Of a stretch of DNA of 64,000 bases, positions 38,591 to 48,734 are shown one piece after another. The DNA comes from Herbaspirillum sp. RV1423 (GTDB taxonomy: Bacteria; Pseudomonadota; Gammaproteobacteria; Burkholderiales; Burkholderiaceae_D), in assembly GCF_000577615.1 (NCBI RefSeq), contig NZ_CBXX010000001.1:248001-312000 (forward strand). The letters run 5' to 3'. The position numbers and the translations under genes were made by a program. Within the stretch, counting starts at the first letter, position 1; the number at the start of each line of letters is the position of its first letter. The notes under the pieces were generated by a model. It had not been told where the DNA came from and did no database searches. It worked only from the letters and a program-made list of their open reading frames with translations.

Positions 38591-38690
38591 AGGATGCGCT
38601 GTAACTGGCTCGGCGGCGGAGAGGAGTGAAGATTCGGTCACGGCACTTGTTTGGGTCGTTGCAGATGCATGACGGCATCCTTGATTCGAT

Positions 38691-38724
38691 AAAAGCAAAC
38701 GGGCGCCAACCTCGGCGCCCGTTT
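38691..38724 (-). terminator. rho-independent terminator after fimV
   Basis: On the minus strand AAACGGGCGCC pairs perfectly with GGCGCCCGTTT over a 6-base loop and is followed by GCTTTTATC. It lies 26 bp after the fimV stop codon. Confidence 0.85.
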
Positions 38725-38749
38725 CCGGACAGTCTGAATGCTACGCCGC

Positions 38750-41431
38750 TTACGACAGCTTGGACAGCATGTCCTTGGCACGCTCGATCTGGGCGTCGCT
38801 GCCGCCGCGGATGACCTCCTCCAGCAATTCGCGCGCGCCTTCCTTGTCGCCGATTTCCTGATACGCCGCGGCCAGATCCAGCTTGGTCGACATTTCGGCG
38901 GCGAAGGCTGACTCGTCGTCTTCCAGCACGTCAACCGGCTTGGGCTGTTCGGGCGGCGTAGGCAAGTCGAGATTGATGTCGCTAAGCGCGGCGGCCGGTT
39001 TCGGCAAATCGTCCAGGATCGAGGCTACCGGCGTCGGCACGACCGGGCCGTCGCCGTCCTGCTTGGCGCCGCTGTCGAGTTCGAGATCGAAATCTATCTT
39101 GCGGCCAATATCGGCCGCAGGCGCCGTATCCGGCTGGATTTCCGCCCCCTTGAAGTCGTTCAGGTCGAATTCCAGCCCCTGGTCTTGCTCCGGTGTCGGC
39201 TCTGGCGCCTTTTCGGCGACCGGCTCATTTCCGGCGTTGCTGCTCACTTCTGGGGGGGGGAGCGCGGCATCCTCACCTGCTGCCGCCACGCCGCCATACA
39301 ACGGATTGGTCGGGTCCAGCACGATGCCCATGGCGACCGCCTTTTCCCATTCTTCACCAATGCCGCCGGTTGCTTCATGCAACTCCCTGGCGACCTCGTT
39401 AAAACCATCGACATCCTGACGCTTGGAGTAAATTTCCAGCAACTTGCCGCGAATCGCCTGGCGATCCGGATCGCTCTTCAGTGCCAGATGCAGAATGTCT
39501 TCGGCCTGCTCATCACGACCGTAAGCAATGTACATGTCGGCTTCGGCGATCGGATCGACGGCGTCGGCTTCAGGCGCAGCAACGACCTCTGCTTCGACAG
39601 GAGCCTCTGCAACCTCGGATTGAGCGACAGCGGCGACCGGCTCAGGCTTTTTTTCCTCAACCGGCTCATCCTCCTGATCGGATTCCGCTGCGGCGGCCTG
39701 CCCGGCTTTTTTCTTGTTGCGCAGACGCACAACACCCCACGCTGCCAGCAAAGCGACCAGCGCGCCGGCGCCAGGCAAAGCGAAAGGATTGTCCTGGATA
39801 CGATCGAAGAAATTGGCTTTCGCTATCGGACCTGTCGCAATTGCAGATTTCGGTTTTTCCGCTGCAGCGGGCGCGGGGGCCGGTGCCGGAGGTGTTTCCG
39901 GTTTGGCGACCTCGGCCGGCGGCGCAGCTTCAGCAGGCTTGGCCTCGGCAGGTTTTTCTTCCGGTTTGGCTGCCTCCGGCGCCGGTGCTACGGGCGCCTC
40001 CGGTTTCGCTGCGGCGGCTTTTTGCTGTTCGCTCAGATCGGCCAGGGTCTTGTTCTTGATCTCCAGCAGTTTTTGCAGATCGCTGACATTTTTCTCAAGC
40101 GCTTTGACGCGATCATTGGCCTCGGCGAGAGCCTTGTCCGCGGCGATCTTTTCTTCAGCAGCAGCCTTTTCCGCGGCAGCCCGATCGCTCGCACCAGCCT
40201 TGGACAATTGCAGCCTATCCTTGGCCTCGCCGGTGGAAGATTTTTCTTCCACGCGCGCCGTCACTCTGCCGCCACTGCTTTGCCTAGGGTTGTCGGATTT
40301 CCGTGCCGGACCGCTGGCGACCTGGCCGGCCAGCTTGTTGCGATAAGCGTTGAAATCCCGGGCTTGCGCGACCACCGTGGTGCGCGCCTCGCCTTTATCG
40401 ACGGCGCCGGCAGTCGCTGCGTCGGGTACCGACAGCACACGGCCGGCGCGCAGACGATTGATGTTGTCGCCGATGAAGGCATCCGGATTGGCGCGGTACA
40501 GCGCGATCAGCATCTGATCCAGCGAGACCGTATTGTCCTTGGTGCGGGTGGCGATTTCCGCCAAGGTGTCGCCTTCCTTTACGCGATAGGTTTTATCGCC
40601 CGTCTTACTCTCCGCAGCGGCATTGCCTCTGGCTCGGCGGCCTGTCGCCGGAGCGGCGGCGCCCGTCTTTGCCTCTGCTGTGGCGGTGGACGTCGGTACG
40701 GTTTTTTCGGCCACGGCAGCCGGAACAGGCGCGTTGGTCAGGCCACTCTGCTCGCTGCGACCGCTGCGGATAATTTCTTCAGCCTGGCTCGATGGAGCCG
40801 GTTTCGTCACGATGGTGGAGACCGGTTCTTCGTCGCTGTTATTGGCGACTGCAGCGGGCGCCGTTGAAGCTGAAGTCGGCGCTGGTGCAGAAGATGGCGT
40901 CGCGGCCGGTCTGGCTGCCGGCGTTCCTGCCGCAGCAGGCTTCACCGCAGCAGGCGGCGCCGTCGGCGGAACAGCCGGGGCCGATTGCGCCGCCTGCGGC
41001 TTGCGCATGTCGGGCGGGTCCAGCAAGAAACTGTATTCACGCACCAGACGCGAACCGCCGCTGCTCAACTCCAGCAACAAATCGACGAAAGGCTCATTGA
41101 CGGCCTGCGACGAGGTGATGCGAATGAATTGCTTGCCTTGGCGCTGATCGATTGAGAATCGCAAGGAGGACAGCACCGGATTGAAATCGATGTTGGCTTT
41201 TCTGAACGCATCTGCCGGCGCAAGGCGGGCAACCAGCGCGCCCTCTTCCTCCTTCGATACCGAGGTCAGTTCGATTTCCGCCCTCAGGGGCTGGCCCAGC
41301 GAGGACAGCACCGTCAGCTTGCCCATGCCGGCGGCATGGGCGCCCATCGGCAAGGCCAGTGCCATGGCGACGGCAGCGCTGAGTTTTTTGAGGCGGGACA
41401 GCCGAAACTTGGTATCAGTATGTAGAGGCAT
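38750..41431 (-). CDS. fimV: FimV/HubP polar landmark protein
   Basis: 893 residues. Signal-like N-terminus (LSAAVAMALALPMGAHA), conserved periplasmic FimV domain beginning GMGKLTVLSSLGQPLRAEIEL, a peptidoglycan-binding LysM motif (YRVKEGDTLAEIATRT), a coiled-coil stretch around 430-480, one membrane helix (FALPGAGALVALLAAWGVV) and an acidic, Ala/Pro/Glu-rich cytoplasmic part ending in the FimV C-terminal helix pair (KLDLAAAYQEIGDKEGARELL). In relatives it organises type IV pili and pole-localised machinery. A nine-base C tract interrupts its cytoplasmic coding region. Position between asd and truA is the conserved one. Confidence 0.93.
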   Translation of the reverse strand: MPLHTDTKFRLSRLKKLSAAVAMALALPMGAHAAGMGKLTVLSSLGQPLRAEIELTSVSKEEEGALVARLAPADAFRKANIDFNPVLSSLRFSIDQRQGKQFIRITSSQAVNEPFVDLLLELSSGGSRLVREYSFLLDPPDMRKPQAAQSAPAVPPTAPPAAVKPAAAGTPAARPAATPSSAPAPTSASTAPAAVANNSDEEPVSTIVTKPAPSSQAEEIIRSGRSEQSGLTNAPVPAAVAEKTVPTSTATAEAKTGAAAPATGRRARGNAAAESKTGDKTYRVKEGDTLAEIATRTKDNTVSLDQMLIALYRANPDAFIGDNINRLRAGRVLSVPDAATAGAVDKGEARTTVVAQARDFNAYRNKLAGQVASGPARKSDNPRQSSGGRVTARVEEKSSTGEAKDRLQLSKAGASDRAAAEKAAAEEKIAADKALAEANDRVKALEKNVSDLQKLLEIKNKTLADLSEQQKAAAAKPEAPVAPAPEAAKPEEKPAEAKPAEAAPPAEVAKPETPPAPAPAPAAAEKPKSAIATGPIAKANFFDRIQDNPFALPGAGALVALLAAWGVVRLRNKKKAGQAAAAESDQEDEPVEEKKPEPVAAVAQSEVAEAPVEAEVVAAPEADAVDPIAEADMYIAYGRDEQAEDILHLALKSDPDRQAIRGKLLEIYSKRQDVDGFNEVARELHEATGGIGEEWEKAVAMGIVLDPTNPLYGGVAAAGEDAALPPPEVSSNAGNEPVAEKAPEPTPEQDQGLEFDLNDFKGAEIQPDTAPAADIGRKIDFDLELDSGAKQDGDGPVVPTPVASILDDLPKPAAALSDINLDLPTPPEQPKPVDVLEDDESAFAAEMSTKLDLAAAYQEIGDKEGARELLEEVIRGGSDAQIERAKDMLSKLS
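39252..39260 (-). repeat. nine-base homopolymer (C9 in the coding strand) inside fimV
   Basis: Nine consecutive G on the plus strand encode LPPP within ALPPPEVSSN in the cytoplasmic part of FimV. The frame is intact in this sequence. Loss or gain of one base would truncate the last ~175 residues, removing the conserved C-terminal helices. Confidence 0.85.
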
Positions 41432-41766
41432 GTTTTATATGGTGAGATAGACGTTCTGTTAAAGAAGGCCTGAAGACCAAAATTTATTTCATCAATGACA
41501 ACCAAAAATCCAATAAGCCAACAAAAGCCCTCCAAATTGCCACTAAGCAATGGATTTGACTAGTCCTCGCGAAAAAACAGGTTGGTTGACGTGGATGAGA
41601 TAAATTCTAATTTTCAACATATCATCAAGAACTTAGGCCTGCAAGTGTAACCAAGTTCTCAAGATGGTCAAAACCCGCCAACATTCCGATGACGGAATGT
41701 TTGACGGGCTGGCGTTGCAAATTGACAACAGAACATCAGAAAAACCTCCCGACGTTCCCTGGCCAA
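41432..41766. other. 335-bp AT-rich gap between asd and fimV
   Basis: It holds the asd terminator at 41670-41708 and, towards 41431, the leader of fimV. The DNA is clearly more AT-rich than the neighbouring genes. I see no gene and no clear -35/-10 pair; an asd terminator implies that fimV needs a promoter in this gap. Confidence 0.7.
41670..41708 (-). terminator. rho-independent terminator after asd
   Basis: On the minus strand CCCGTCAAACATTCCG pairs with CGGAATGTTGGCGGG (two small irregularities) around a TCAT loop and is followed by TTTTG. It starts 58 bp after the asd stop. Confidence 0.8.
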
Positions 41767-42876
41767 TTATTTTTCAAGAATGATGCGCAGCATGCGGCGC
41801 AACGGCTCGGCGGCGCCCCACAACAACTGATCGCCGATCACGAAGGCGGAAATATATTCCGCCCCCTGGTTGAGCTTGCGCACGCGGCCGACGCCGATTT
41901 CCAGACTGCCGGTGATGGATGCCGGCGTCAGTTCCTTGACGGTGAGCGCGCGATCATTCGGCACCCATTTCACCCATTGGTTGCCCGAACGGATGATCGA
42001 TTCGATATCCGCCAGCGGCAAGTCGCGCTTGAGCTTGATGGTCAATGCCAGGCTATGGCAACGCATCGCGCCGATACGCACGCACAGGCCGTCGACCGGA
42101 ATGATCTTCTCGTTGCCGAGGATCTTGTTGACTTCCGCCTGGCCCTTCCATTCTTCCTTGGACTGGCCGTTTTCCAGTTGCGCGTCGATCCAGGGAATCA
42201 GTCCGCCCGCCAGCGGCGCGCCGAAGTATTCGGTCGGCACGTCCTCGCGAATGGTCTTGGCGACCTTGCGGTCGATGTCCAGAATCGCCGACGACGGCGT
42301 CGCCAGTTCATCGGCTACCGCCGCGCTGATCACCCCCATGCCCTTCAACAGTTCGCGCATGTGATTGGCGCCGCCACCGGAAGCCGCTTGATAGGTCATG
42401 GAACTGACCCACTCGACCAGACCTTCCTTGAACAAGCCGCCCACGCCCATCAACAGGATGGAATTGGTGCAGTTGCCGCCAATGTAGTTCTTGACGCCCT
42501 TGGCCAGCGCATCCTTGATGACGTTGCTGTTGACCGGGTCGAGCACGATTACGGCGTCGTCCTTCATGCGCAGCGTCGACGCTGCATCGATCCAGTAACC
42601 GTCCCAGCCGGCTGCACGCAGCTTGGGGAAGATGTCGGTGGTGTAATCGCCGCCCTGCGCGGTAATAATGATGTCGCATTTTTTCAGCTCGTCAATGCTA
42701 TTGGCGTCTTTCAGCGTCGTTGCCGTTTTGGCGAACGACGGCGCTTTGCCGCCTGCATTCGAGGTCGAAAAAAATACCGGTTCGATGTGATCGAAATCAC
42801 CCTCGTCCTGCATGCGCTGCATCAGGACCGAACCCACCATTCCACGCCAGCCAACCAAACCAACCAGTTTCATCAT
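41767..42876 (-). CDS. asd: aspartate-semialdehyde dehydrogenase
   Basis: NADPH-dependent enzyme producing aspartate semialdehyde for lysine, threonine and methionine synthesis. 369 residues. NADP loop [14 protein letters not shown], active-site Cys136 in [11 protein letters not shown], and the catalytic His in [17 protein letters not shown]. This is the gamma/beta-proteobacterial E. coli-like form. It feeds DapA (19232-20110) and follows leuB by 64 bp. Confidence 0.97.
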   Translation of the reverse strand: MMKLVGLVGWRGMVGSVLMQRMQDEGDFDHIEPVFFSTSNAGGKAPSFAKTATTLKDANSIDELKKCDIIITAQGGDYTTDIFPKLRAAGWDGYWIDAASTLRMKDDAVIVLDPVNSNVIKDALAKGVKNYIGGNCTNSILLMGVGGLFKEGLVEWVSSMTYQAASGGGANHMRELLKGMGVISAAVADELATPSSAILDIDRKVAKTIREDVPTEYFGAPLAGGLIPWIDAQLENGQSKEEWKGQAEVNKILGNEKIIPVDGLCVRIGAMRCHSLALTIKLKRDLPLADIESIIRSGNQWVKWVPNDRALTVKELTPASITGSLEIGVGRVRKLNQGAEYISAFVIGDQLLWGAAEPLRRMLRIILEK

Positions 42877-42940
42877 CTTTCCCTATTTAATGGACTTCCA
42901 TAATTAATGAACAACAGCGTTAAAAAACCACTTCCAGCAA

Positions 42941-44011
42941 TCAACCCAGTGCTTTGACGACGGCGTCGCCCATTTCCCTGGTGCCGACCTTGGTCGTGCC
43001 CTCTTCATAAATATCGCCCGTGCGGTAGCCTTGTGCAAGGACTTTCTTCACTGCGGCTTCGATGCGATCGGCCTGCTCCGCCTTGTTCAGCGAGAAACGC
43101 AGCATCATCGCCGCCGACAGGATCGTCGCCAGCGGATTGGCGATGCCCTTGCCGGCGATGTCCGGCGCCGAACCGTGCGACGGTTCGTACAAGCCCTTGT
43201 TGTTGGCGTCCAGCGACGCCGACGGCAACATGCCGATCGAACCGGTCAGCATCGCGGCCGCGTCCGACAGGATGTCGCCGAACATGTTGCCGGTGACAAT
43301 CACGTCGAAGTTCTTCGGCGCCTTGACCAGTTGCATGGCGGCATTGTCCACGTACATATGCGTCAGCTCGACATCTGGATATTCCTTGTGCACGTCGGTG
43401 ACGATGTCTTTCCAGAACTGGAAAGTCTCCAGCACGTTGGCCTTGTCCACGCTGCACAAGCGCTTGCCGCGCTTGGCCGCGGCCTGGAACGCCACATGCG
43501 CGATGCGGCGGATCTCCGGCTCGCTGTAGCGCATGGTGTCAAAGCCTTCGCGCGCGCCCTTGAACGGACCATCCGGCGCTTCACGCATGCCGCGCGGCTG
43601 ACCGAAATAGATGTCGCCGTTCAGTTCGCGCACGATCAAGATGTCGAGGCCGGCCACCAGTTCAGGCTTCAGCGACGATGCGCCGGTCAGTTCCGGATAA
43701 CAGATCGCCGGGCGGAAATTGGCAAACAGTTGCAAATGCTTGCGCAGGCCGAGGATGGCCTGCTCAGGACGCAACGCGCGCTCCAGCTTATCGTACTTCC
43801 AGTCGCCGACGGCGCCGAACAGGATGGCGTCGGCTTCCTTGGCCAGCTTCAGCGTGCCGTCCGGCAACGGATGGCCGTGCGCTTCATAGCCTGCACCGCC
43901 GACCGGCGCGGTTTCCATTTCAAATTTTTCACCGAGCGTATTCAATACGCGTACGGCTTGTTCGATGATTTCGGGGCCAATGCCGTCGCCTGGCAAAATT
44001 GCAATCTTCAT
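42941..44011 (-). CDS. leuB: 3-isopropylmalate dehydrogenase
   Basis: NAD-dependent oxidative decarboxylase of leucine synthesis, 356 residues. GDGIGPEI at the start, [24 protein letters not shown] for substrate arginines, the Lys/Asp set in [13 protein letters not shown] and [12 protein letters not shown], and [18 protein letters not shown] for NAD. It lies 107 bp after leuD and before asd in the conserved leuCDB-asd cluster. Confidence 0.97.
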   Translation of the reverse strand: MKIAILPGDGIGPEIIEQAVRVLNTLGEKFEMETAPVGGAGYEAHGHPLPDGTLKLAKEADAILFGAVGDWKYDKLERALRPEQAILGLRKHLQLFANFRPAICYPELTGASSLKPELVAGLDILIVRELNGDIYFGQPRGMREAPDGPFKGAREGFDTMRYSEPEIRRIAHVAFQAAAKRGKRLCSVDKANVLETFQFWKDIVTDVHKEYPDVELTHMYVDNAAMQLVKAPKNFDVIVTGNMFGDILSDAAAMLTGSIGMLPSASLDANNKGLYEPSHGSAPDIAGKGIANPLATILSAAMMLRFSLNKAEQADRIEAAVKKVLAQGYRTGDIYEEGTTKVGTREMGDAVVKALG

Positions 44012-44118
44012 GTCGTCGTCTTGTCGTCTTGGAAAATAATATCGCCGGCTGCCGCATCGCCGCCGATCATACCGATCGCGCGATGCCGCATCCGGCCGGC
44101 CAGAACCTGCAAACGTGC

Positions 44119-44766
44119 TTAGATGGTGTTAGCCAGCCAAGGCTGATCGTACAGGTGACGCTCTTCAAAGGCGCGGATTTTGTCCGCCTGGCGCAATGTC
44201 AAACCGATGTCGTCAAGGCCGTTGAGCAAGCAGTATTTACGGAATTCGCCGACCTCAAACGGATAAGTCTGACTACCATTCGCGGTAGTAATGATCTGTT
44301 TTTCCAGATCAATGATCAGGCGGAAGCCCGGGAATGCTTTCACTTCGTCGAACAGGCGGTCGATCTGCTGCTCCGGCAGCACAATCGGCAGCAGGCCGTT
44401 CTTGAAGCAATTGTTAAAGAAAATATCAGCGAAGCTGGGCGCAATCACGGCGCGGAAACCGTATTGATCCAGCGCCCACGGCGCATGTTCGCGCGAGGAG
44501 CCGCAGCCGAAATTCTTGCGCGCCAGCAGGATCGATGCGCCCTGATAACGCGGCTGGTTGAGCACAAAGTCGGGGTTCAGCGGACGCTTGGAGTTGTCCA
44601 TGCCCGGCTCGCCGTGGTCCAGATAACGCCATTCGTCAAACAGGTTGGGGCCGAAGCCGCTGCGCTTGATCGACTTCAGGAATTGCTTGGGGATGATCGC
44701 GTCGGTATCGACGTTGGCGCGGTCAAGCGGGGCAACCAGACCATCATGGACGATAAATTTATTCAT
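44119..44766 (-). CDS. leuD: 3-isopropylmalate dehydratase small subunit
   Basis: Small, swivel-domain subunit of isopropylmalate isomerase, 215 residues. Motifs: [12 protein letters not shown] near residue 20, [20 protein letters not shown], and [20 protein letters not shown]. It pairs with LeuC. The ATG at 44766 starts [15 protein letters not shown], as in the family; ten extra residues upstream have no support. A small lipoprotein gene separates it from leuC. Confidence 0.96.
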   Translation of the reverse strand: MNKFIVHDGLVAPLDRANVDTDAIIPKQFLKSIKRSGFGPNLFDEWRYLDHGEPGMDNSKRPLNPDFVLNQPRYQGASILLARKNFGCGSSREHAPWALDQYGFRAVIAPSFADIFFNNCFKNGLLPIVLPEQQIDRLFDEVKAFPGFRLIIDLEKQIITTANGSQTYPFEVGEFRKYCLLNGLDDIGLTLRQADKIRAFEERHLYDQPWLANTI

Positions 44767-44896
44767 GGCACTTGTATCGATGACGGATCGCCGCACCGTG
44801 CAGCGATCCTGGTCAATCCGATTTTTCTATCTCTTCAACAAACGAATCGGCAACAGCGATACGACATACCAACTGTTGCCACCACTGCCTTTATTC

Positions 44897-45028
44897 CTAC
44901 TTCTTGCCGGCGTCCTGCATTTTTTCACCTACCTTTTCGACATCCTTGCCGAAACCTTGGACAGTATTGCAAGCGGTCAGCGTCAAAGTCGAAGCGGCCA
45001 GCAGGGCCAGAGCGATTATTTTTTTCAT
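44897..45028 (-). CDS. entericidin A/B-family small lipoprotein
   Basis: 43 residues, read directly from the complement: a signal peptide MKKIIALALLAASTLTLTAC with a lipobox ending at Cys20, then NTVQGFGKDVEKVGEKMQDA and GKK. This matches the entericidin EcnA/EcnB family, short amphipathic-helix membrane lipoproteins described in E. coli as a toxin/antidote pair under stress. Only one member is present here. It lies 21 bp after leuC and 130 bp before leuD on the same strand, inside the leucine cluster. Confidence 0.88.
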   Translation of the reverse strand: MKKIIALALLAASTLTLTACNTVQGFGKDVEKVGEKMQDAGKK

Positions 45029-45049
45029 ATTTTCACCGAGGTAGTTTTT

Positions 45050-46450
45050 TTACAAGGAACGAACATCAACGAAATGACCTGCGATACCGGCTGCTGCGGC
45101 CATTGCCGGGCTGACCAGATGCGTGCGTCCGCCCGCGCCTTGGCGACCTTCAAAGTTGCGGTTGGAGGTCGATGCGCAACGCTCGCCCGGCTCCAGGCGA
45201 TCGGCGTTCATCGCCAGGCACATCGAGCAACCGGGCTCACGCCATTCAAAACCGGCATCCTTGAAAATCTTGTCCAAGCCTTCGCGTTCAGCCTGCTCCT
45301 TGACCAGGCCGGAGCCCGGCACCACCATCGCCAGCTTGACGTTGGAAGCGCGGAACTTCCCGCGCACCACCGCTGCCGCTTCGCGCAGATCTTCGATGCG
45401 CGAGTTGGTGCAGGAGCCGATGAACACCTTGTCGATGCGGATATCTTCGATCGGCGTGTTGGGCTTGAGGGCCATGTAGGCCAGCGCCTTTTCCATGCCG
45501 TCGCGCTTGGTCGGATCCTTTTCCTTGTCCGGATCGGGAATGCGGCTGTCGACCGCGATCACCATTTCCGGCGAGGTGCCCCAGGTAACCTGCGGCTTGA
45601 TATCCGCGGCGTTGAGCGTCACGACCAGGTCGAATTTGGCGCCCGGGTCCGAATGCAGCGTGCGCCAGTAAGTCACGGCGCGCTCCCAGTGCGGACCGGA
45701 CGGCGCAAACGGGCGGCCCTTGAGGTAACTGATCGTGGTGTCGTCGACCGCAATCATGCCGGCGCGCGCGCCTGCTTCGATAGCCATGTTGCAGACCGTC
45801 ATGCGGCCTTCCATCGTCAGCGAGCGGATGGTGGAGCCGGCGAATTCGATGGCGTAGCCGGTGCCGCCGGCGGTGCCGATCTTGCCGATCACAGCCAGCA
45901 CGATATCCTTGGCGGTCACGCCATGCGGCAACGCGCCGTCGACCTGCACCAGCATGGCCTTGGACTTCTTCGCCAGCAAGGTTTGCGTCGCCAGCACATG
46001 CTCGACTTCCGAAGTGCCGATGCCATGCGCCAGACAGGCGAAAGCACCGTGCGTGGAAGTGTGCGAATCGCCGCACACGACCGTCATGCCCGGCAGCGTC
46101 GCGCCTTGCTCGGGTCCGATCACGTGGACGATGCCCTGCCGCTTGTCGTTCATGCCGAAATAAGTCAGGCCGTATTCCTTGGCATTGGCGTCCAGCGTTT
46201 CAACCTGCAGGCGCGAAATCGGATCGACGATGCCGTTGGCGCGATTGGTGGTCGGCACGTTGTGGTCGGCCACCACCAGGTTGGCGGCATTGCGCCATGG
46301 CTGGCGACCAGCCAGCTTGAGGCCTTCGAACGCTTGCGGGCTGGTCACTTCATGCAATAGGTGACGGTCAATGTACAAAATGGCCGTTCCGTCTTGTTCG
46401 GTATGAACAACGTGAGATTCCCAGAGTTTGTCGTAAAGCGTCTTGAGCAT
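45050..46450 (-). CDS. leuC: 3-isopropylmalate dehydratase large subunit
   Basis: Aconitase-like subunit with a 4Fe-4S cluster, 466 residues. Cluster ligands are in [13 protein letters not shown] and [11 protein letters not shown]. Other motifs: [32 protein letters not shown] and [11 protein letters not shown]. The ATG at 46450 gives the family start [15 protein letters not shown]; an upstream in-frame start at 46534 would add 28 residues. It heads the leuC, entericidin, leuD, leuB, asd cluster. Confidence 0.97.
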   Translation of the reverse strand: MLKTLYDKLWESHVVHTEQDGTAILYIDRHLLHEVTSPQAFEGLKLAGRQPWRNAANLVVADHNVPTTNRANGIVDPISRLQVETLDANAKEYGLTYFGMNDKRQGIVHVIGPEQGATLPGMTVVCGDSHTSTHGAFACLAHGIGTSEVEHVLATQTLLAKKSKAMLVQVDGALPHGVTAKDIVLAVIGKIGTAGGTGYAIEFAGSTIRSLTMEGRMTVCNMAIEAGARAGMIAVDDTTISYLKGRPFAPSGPHWERAVTYWRTLHSDPGAKFDLVVTLNAADIKPQVTWGTSPEMVIAVDSRIPDPDKEKDPTKRDGMEKALAYMALKPNTPIEDIRIDKVFIGSCTNSRIEDLREAAAVVRGKFRASNVKLAMVVPGSGLVKEQAEREGLDKIFKDAGFEWREPGCSMCLAMNADRLEPGERCASTSNRNFEGRQGAGGRTHLVSPAMAAAAGIAGHFVDVRSL

Positions 46451-46570
46451 GATGATGCAGGCGTCTGAAAGCAACGCAAGTCGTTGAAATGAGCCTTTGA
46501 TTATGCCATAAACGGGCCTTTCCCGAGGCGCCAATGTGGTTTTGGCGCGGTGTCTGGCAACGCCGCCGTA

Positions 46571-47410
46571 TCAGCGCGTTTTCTTGCTCTGCTCGTACAA
46601 CGGCATCACACGCTGCGAATAGACGGTCAAATCACTGATGCGGTCTTCGCGCGAAGGATGGGTGGACATGAACTTCATCGGTTCGCTGCCGCCAATCTGC
46701 GCCATTTTTTGCCACAGGGAAATGGCTGCGCGCGGATCGTAACCGGCACGGGCAGCCAGTTCCACGCCGATGCGGTCGGCTTCTGTTTCGTGGGTGCGCG
46801 AATTCGGCAGGCCGATCAGCCCCATGTAGGCATATTGCGCGCCCTGCTGACCGAGTTCGCCGATACCGAGGATGGATGAACCGATGGAAATCAGCGAACC
46901 GGTCACGGCTTGCTCGGATGCCCGTTCGCGTGCATGTTCGCGCAAAGCGTGGGCGATTTCATGGCCCATCACGGCGGCCAGTTCGTCATCGGTGATCTTG
47001 AGCTTCTCGATCAGGCCGGTATAGACCGCGATTTTGCCGCCGGGCATGCACCAGGCATTGGCCTCCGGCGAAGTGACGACATTGACTTCCCACTTCCATC
47101 GGGTCGCATCGGGTCGGAAAACCGCGGTCTGCGGGATCAGGCGATCGACAATGGCGCGCACGCGACGCACCTGGGCGGGGCTCTGGTTCAGCGCGCCTTT
47201 TTTCCTTTGCTCGTCGAGCACCTGGGCGTATTCCTTGACGGCGGCAGCATCGATCTCCTGCTCCGATAGCATCATGCTTTGCTGGCGTGTGACGCCGACA
47301 GCGCCGCTCTGGGTGGTTTGCACGCTTTCGCAAGCCGCCAGCGCCAATACGGCTGCAGCCAGCAAAAAACGCGGCAGGAATTGTTGCAGGCCTTGCACTC
47401 GGTGCGCCAT
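46571..47410 (-). CDS. M48-family metalloprotease lipoprotein (YcaL/LoiP type)
   Basis: 279 residues. Signal sequence ending LALAAC (lipobox), then the M48 zinc motif HEIAH in AAVMGHEIAHALREHARE, and the third ligand Glu in RTHETEADRIGVELAARAGYDP; MSTHPSREDRI closes the domain. It is probably an outer-membrane-anchored periplasmic protease acting in envelope quality control. The ATG at 47410 has GGAG before it; an earlier start at 47464 would bury the signal peptide. Confidence 0.92.
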   Translation of the reverse strand: MAHRVQGLQQFLPRFLLAAAVLALAACESVQTTQSGAVGVTRQQSMMLSEQEIDAAAVKEYAQVLDEQRKKGALNQSPAQVRRVRAIVDRLIPQTAVFRPDATRWKWEVNVVTSPEANAWCMPGGKIAVYTGLIEKLKITDDELAAVMGHEIAHALREHARERASEQAVTGSLISIGSSILGIGELGQQGAQYAYMGLIGLPNSRTHETEADRIGVELAARAGYDPRAAISLWQKMAQIGGSEPMKFMSTHPSREDRISDLTVYSQRVMPLYEQSKKTR

Positions 47411-47584
47411 GTCATCTCCGTCATCAAAAATAAAAAGAGGAGAAAACGCTACGGCCATCGCCAAGACTGACGCATTGTCGCGCGATCAACACGATTGACG
47501 GGCGCCTCCCCCATGTTTGCGGATCATTCGACCCGCATCCCTCAGCGCAGTTCTGACGCCGGTGCAAAAGCCGGCGGATCTCGT

Positions 47585-48682
47585 TTATTTTTGAGCAGCG
47601 ATCTGCGGCGTGGTCACGTGCACGTCGCCGCATTGCGCGCGATGGCGCAAGGCATGGTCCATCAGCACCAGTGCCAGCATGGCTTCGGCGATCGGCGTGG
47701 CGCGGATGCCGACGCAGGGATCGTGGCGGCCGTGGGTTTCTACCTGGGTCGACTGGCCGGCCTTATCGATCGACGGACGCGGCGACCGGATGCTCGACGT
47801 CGGCTTGATGGCGATCGATGCCGTAATGTCCTGCCCGGTCGAAATGCCGCCCAGGACGCCGCCGGCGTTGTTGCCGACGAAACCTTCCGGCGTCAGCGCA
47901 TCGCCGTGCTCGGTGCCTTTTTGCGCGACCGACTTGAAGCCGGCGCCGATCTCGACGCCCTTGACGGCGTTGATGCCCATCAGCGCAAAAGCGATTTCGG
48001 CATCGAGCTTGTCATAAATGGGTTCGCCCAGGCCGACCGGCACGTTCTGTGCAATCACGTCGATGCGCGCACCGCAGGAATCGCCGTCCTTGCGCAAAGC
48101 GTCCATGTACGCTTCGAGCTGCGGAATGATAGTGGTGTTGGCGGCAAAAAACGGATTCTCGCGCACGTGATCCCACGACTCGAACGGAATCGCGATCTCG
48201 CCGAGTTGGCTCATGCAGCCTTTGAACGTCGTACCGTATTTCTCGAACAACCATTTCTTGGCGACCGCGGCCGCACCGACCACGGGCGCAGTCAGGCGCG
48301 CCGACGAACGGCCGCCGCCGCGCGGATCGCGAATACCATATTTATGCCAGTAGGTGTAGTCGGCGTGGCCGGGACGGAAAGTGTCAAGCAGGTTGCCGTA
48401 ATCTTTGCTGCGCTGGTCCTGATTGCGGATCAGCAGCGCAATCGGCGTGCCGGTGGTTTTGCCTTCGAACACGCCGGAAAGGATTTCCACGGTGTCCGGC
48501 TCCTGGCGCTGGGTGACATGGCGCGAGGTGCCCGGCTTGCGAAGGTCCAGTTCTGGCTGGATGTCGGCTTCGGACAGTTCCATGCCCGGCGGACAACCGT
48601 CGATCACGCAACCGATGGCCGGGCCATGGGATTCGCCGAAGGTGGTAACGGTAAACAGCGTGCCGAGGGTATTGCCGGACAT
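47585..48682 (-). CDS. aroC: chorismate synthase
   Basis: Last step of the shikimate pathway, requiring reduced FMN. 365 residues. [35 protein letters not shown], and the [24 protein letters not shown] segment are the recognised AroC signatures; a later [15 protein letters not shown] binds FMN. It supplies chorismate for the tryptophan enzymes encoded at 34823-37709. 52 bp separate it from the MFS-PlsC gene upstream. Confidence 0.97.
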   Translation of the reverse strand: MSGNTLGTLFTVTTFGESHGPAIGCVIDGCPPGMELSEADIQPELDLRKPGTSRHVTQRQEPDTVEILSGVFEGKTTGTPIALLIRNQDQRSKDYGNLLDTFRPGHADYTYWHKYGIRDPRGGGRSSARLTAPVVGAAAVAKKWLFEKYGTTFKGCMSQLGEIAIPFESWDHVRENPFFAANTTIIPQLEAYMDALRKDGDSCGARIDVIAQNVPVGLGEPIYDKLDAEIAFALMGINAVKGVEIGAGFKSVAQKGTEHGDALTPEGFVGNNAGGVLGGISTGQDITASIAIKPTSSIRSPRPSIDKAGQSTQVETHGRHDPCVGIRATPIAEAMLALVLMDHALRHRAQCGDVHVTTPQIAAQK

Positions 48683-48734
48683 AATGAAGCTCTGCTCTGA
48701 ATGATCTGAATTCGGAATTTTACCAGTGTAGGCC

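Noticed and set aside
45861-46163. Open frames antisense to leuC as extra genes
   Set aside because: leuC cluster ligands and length are complete; these frames are shadows.
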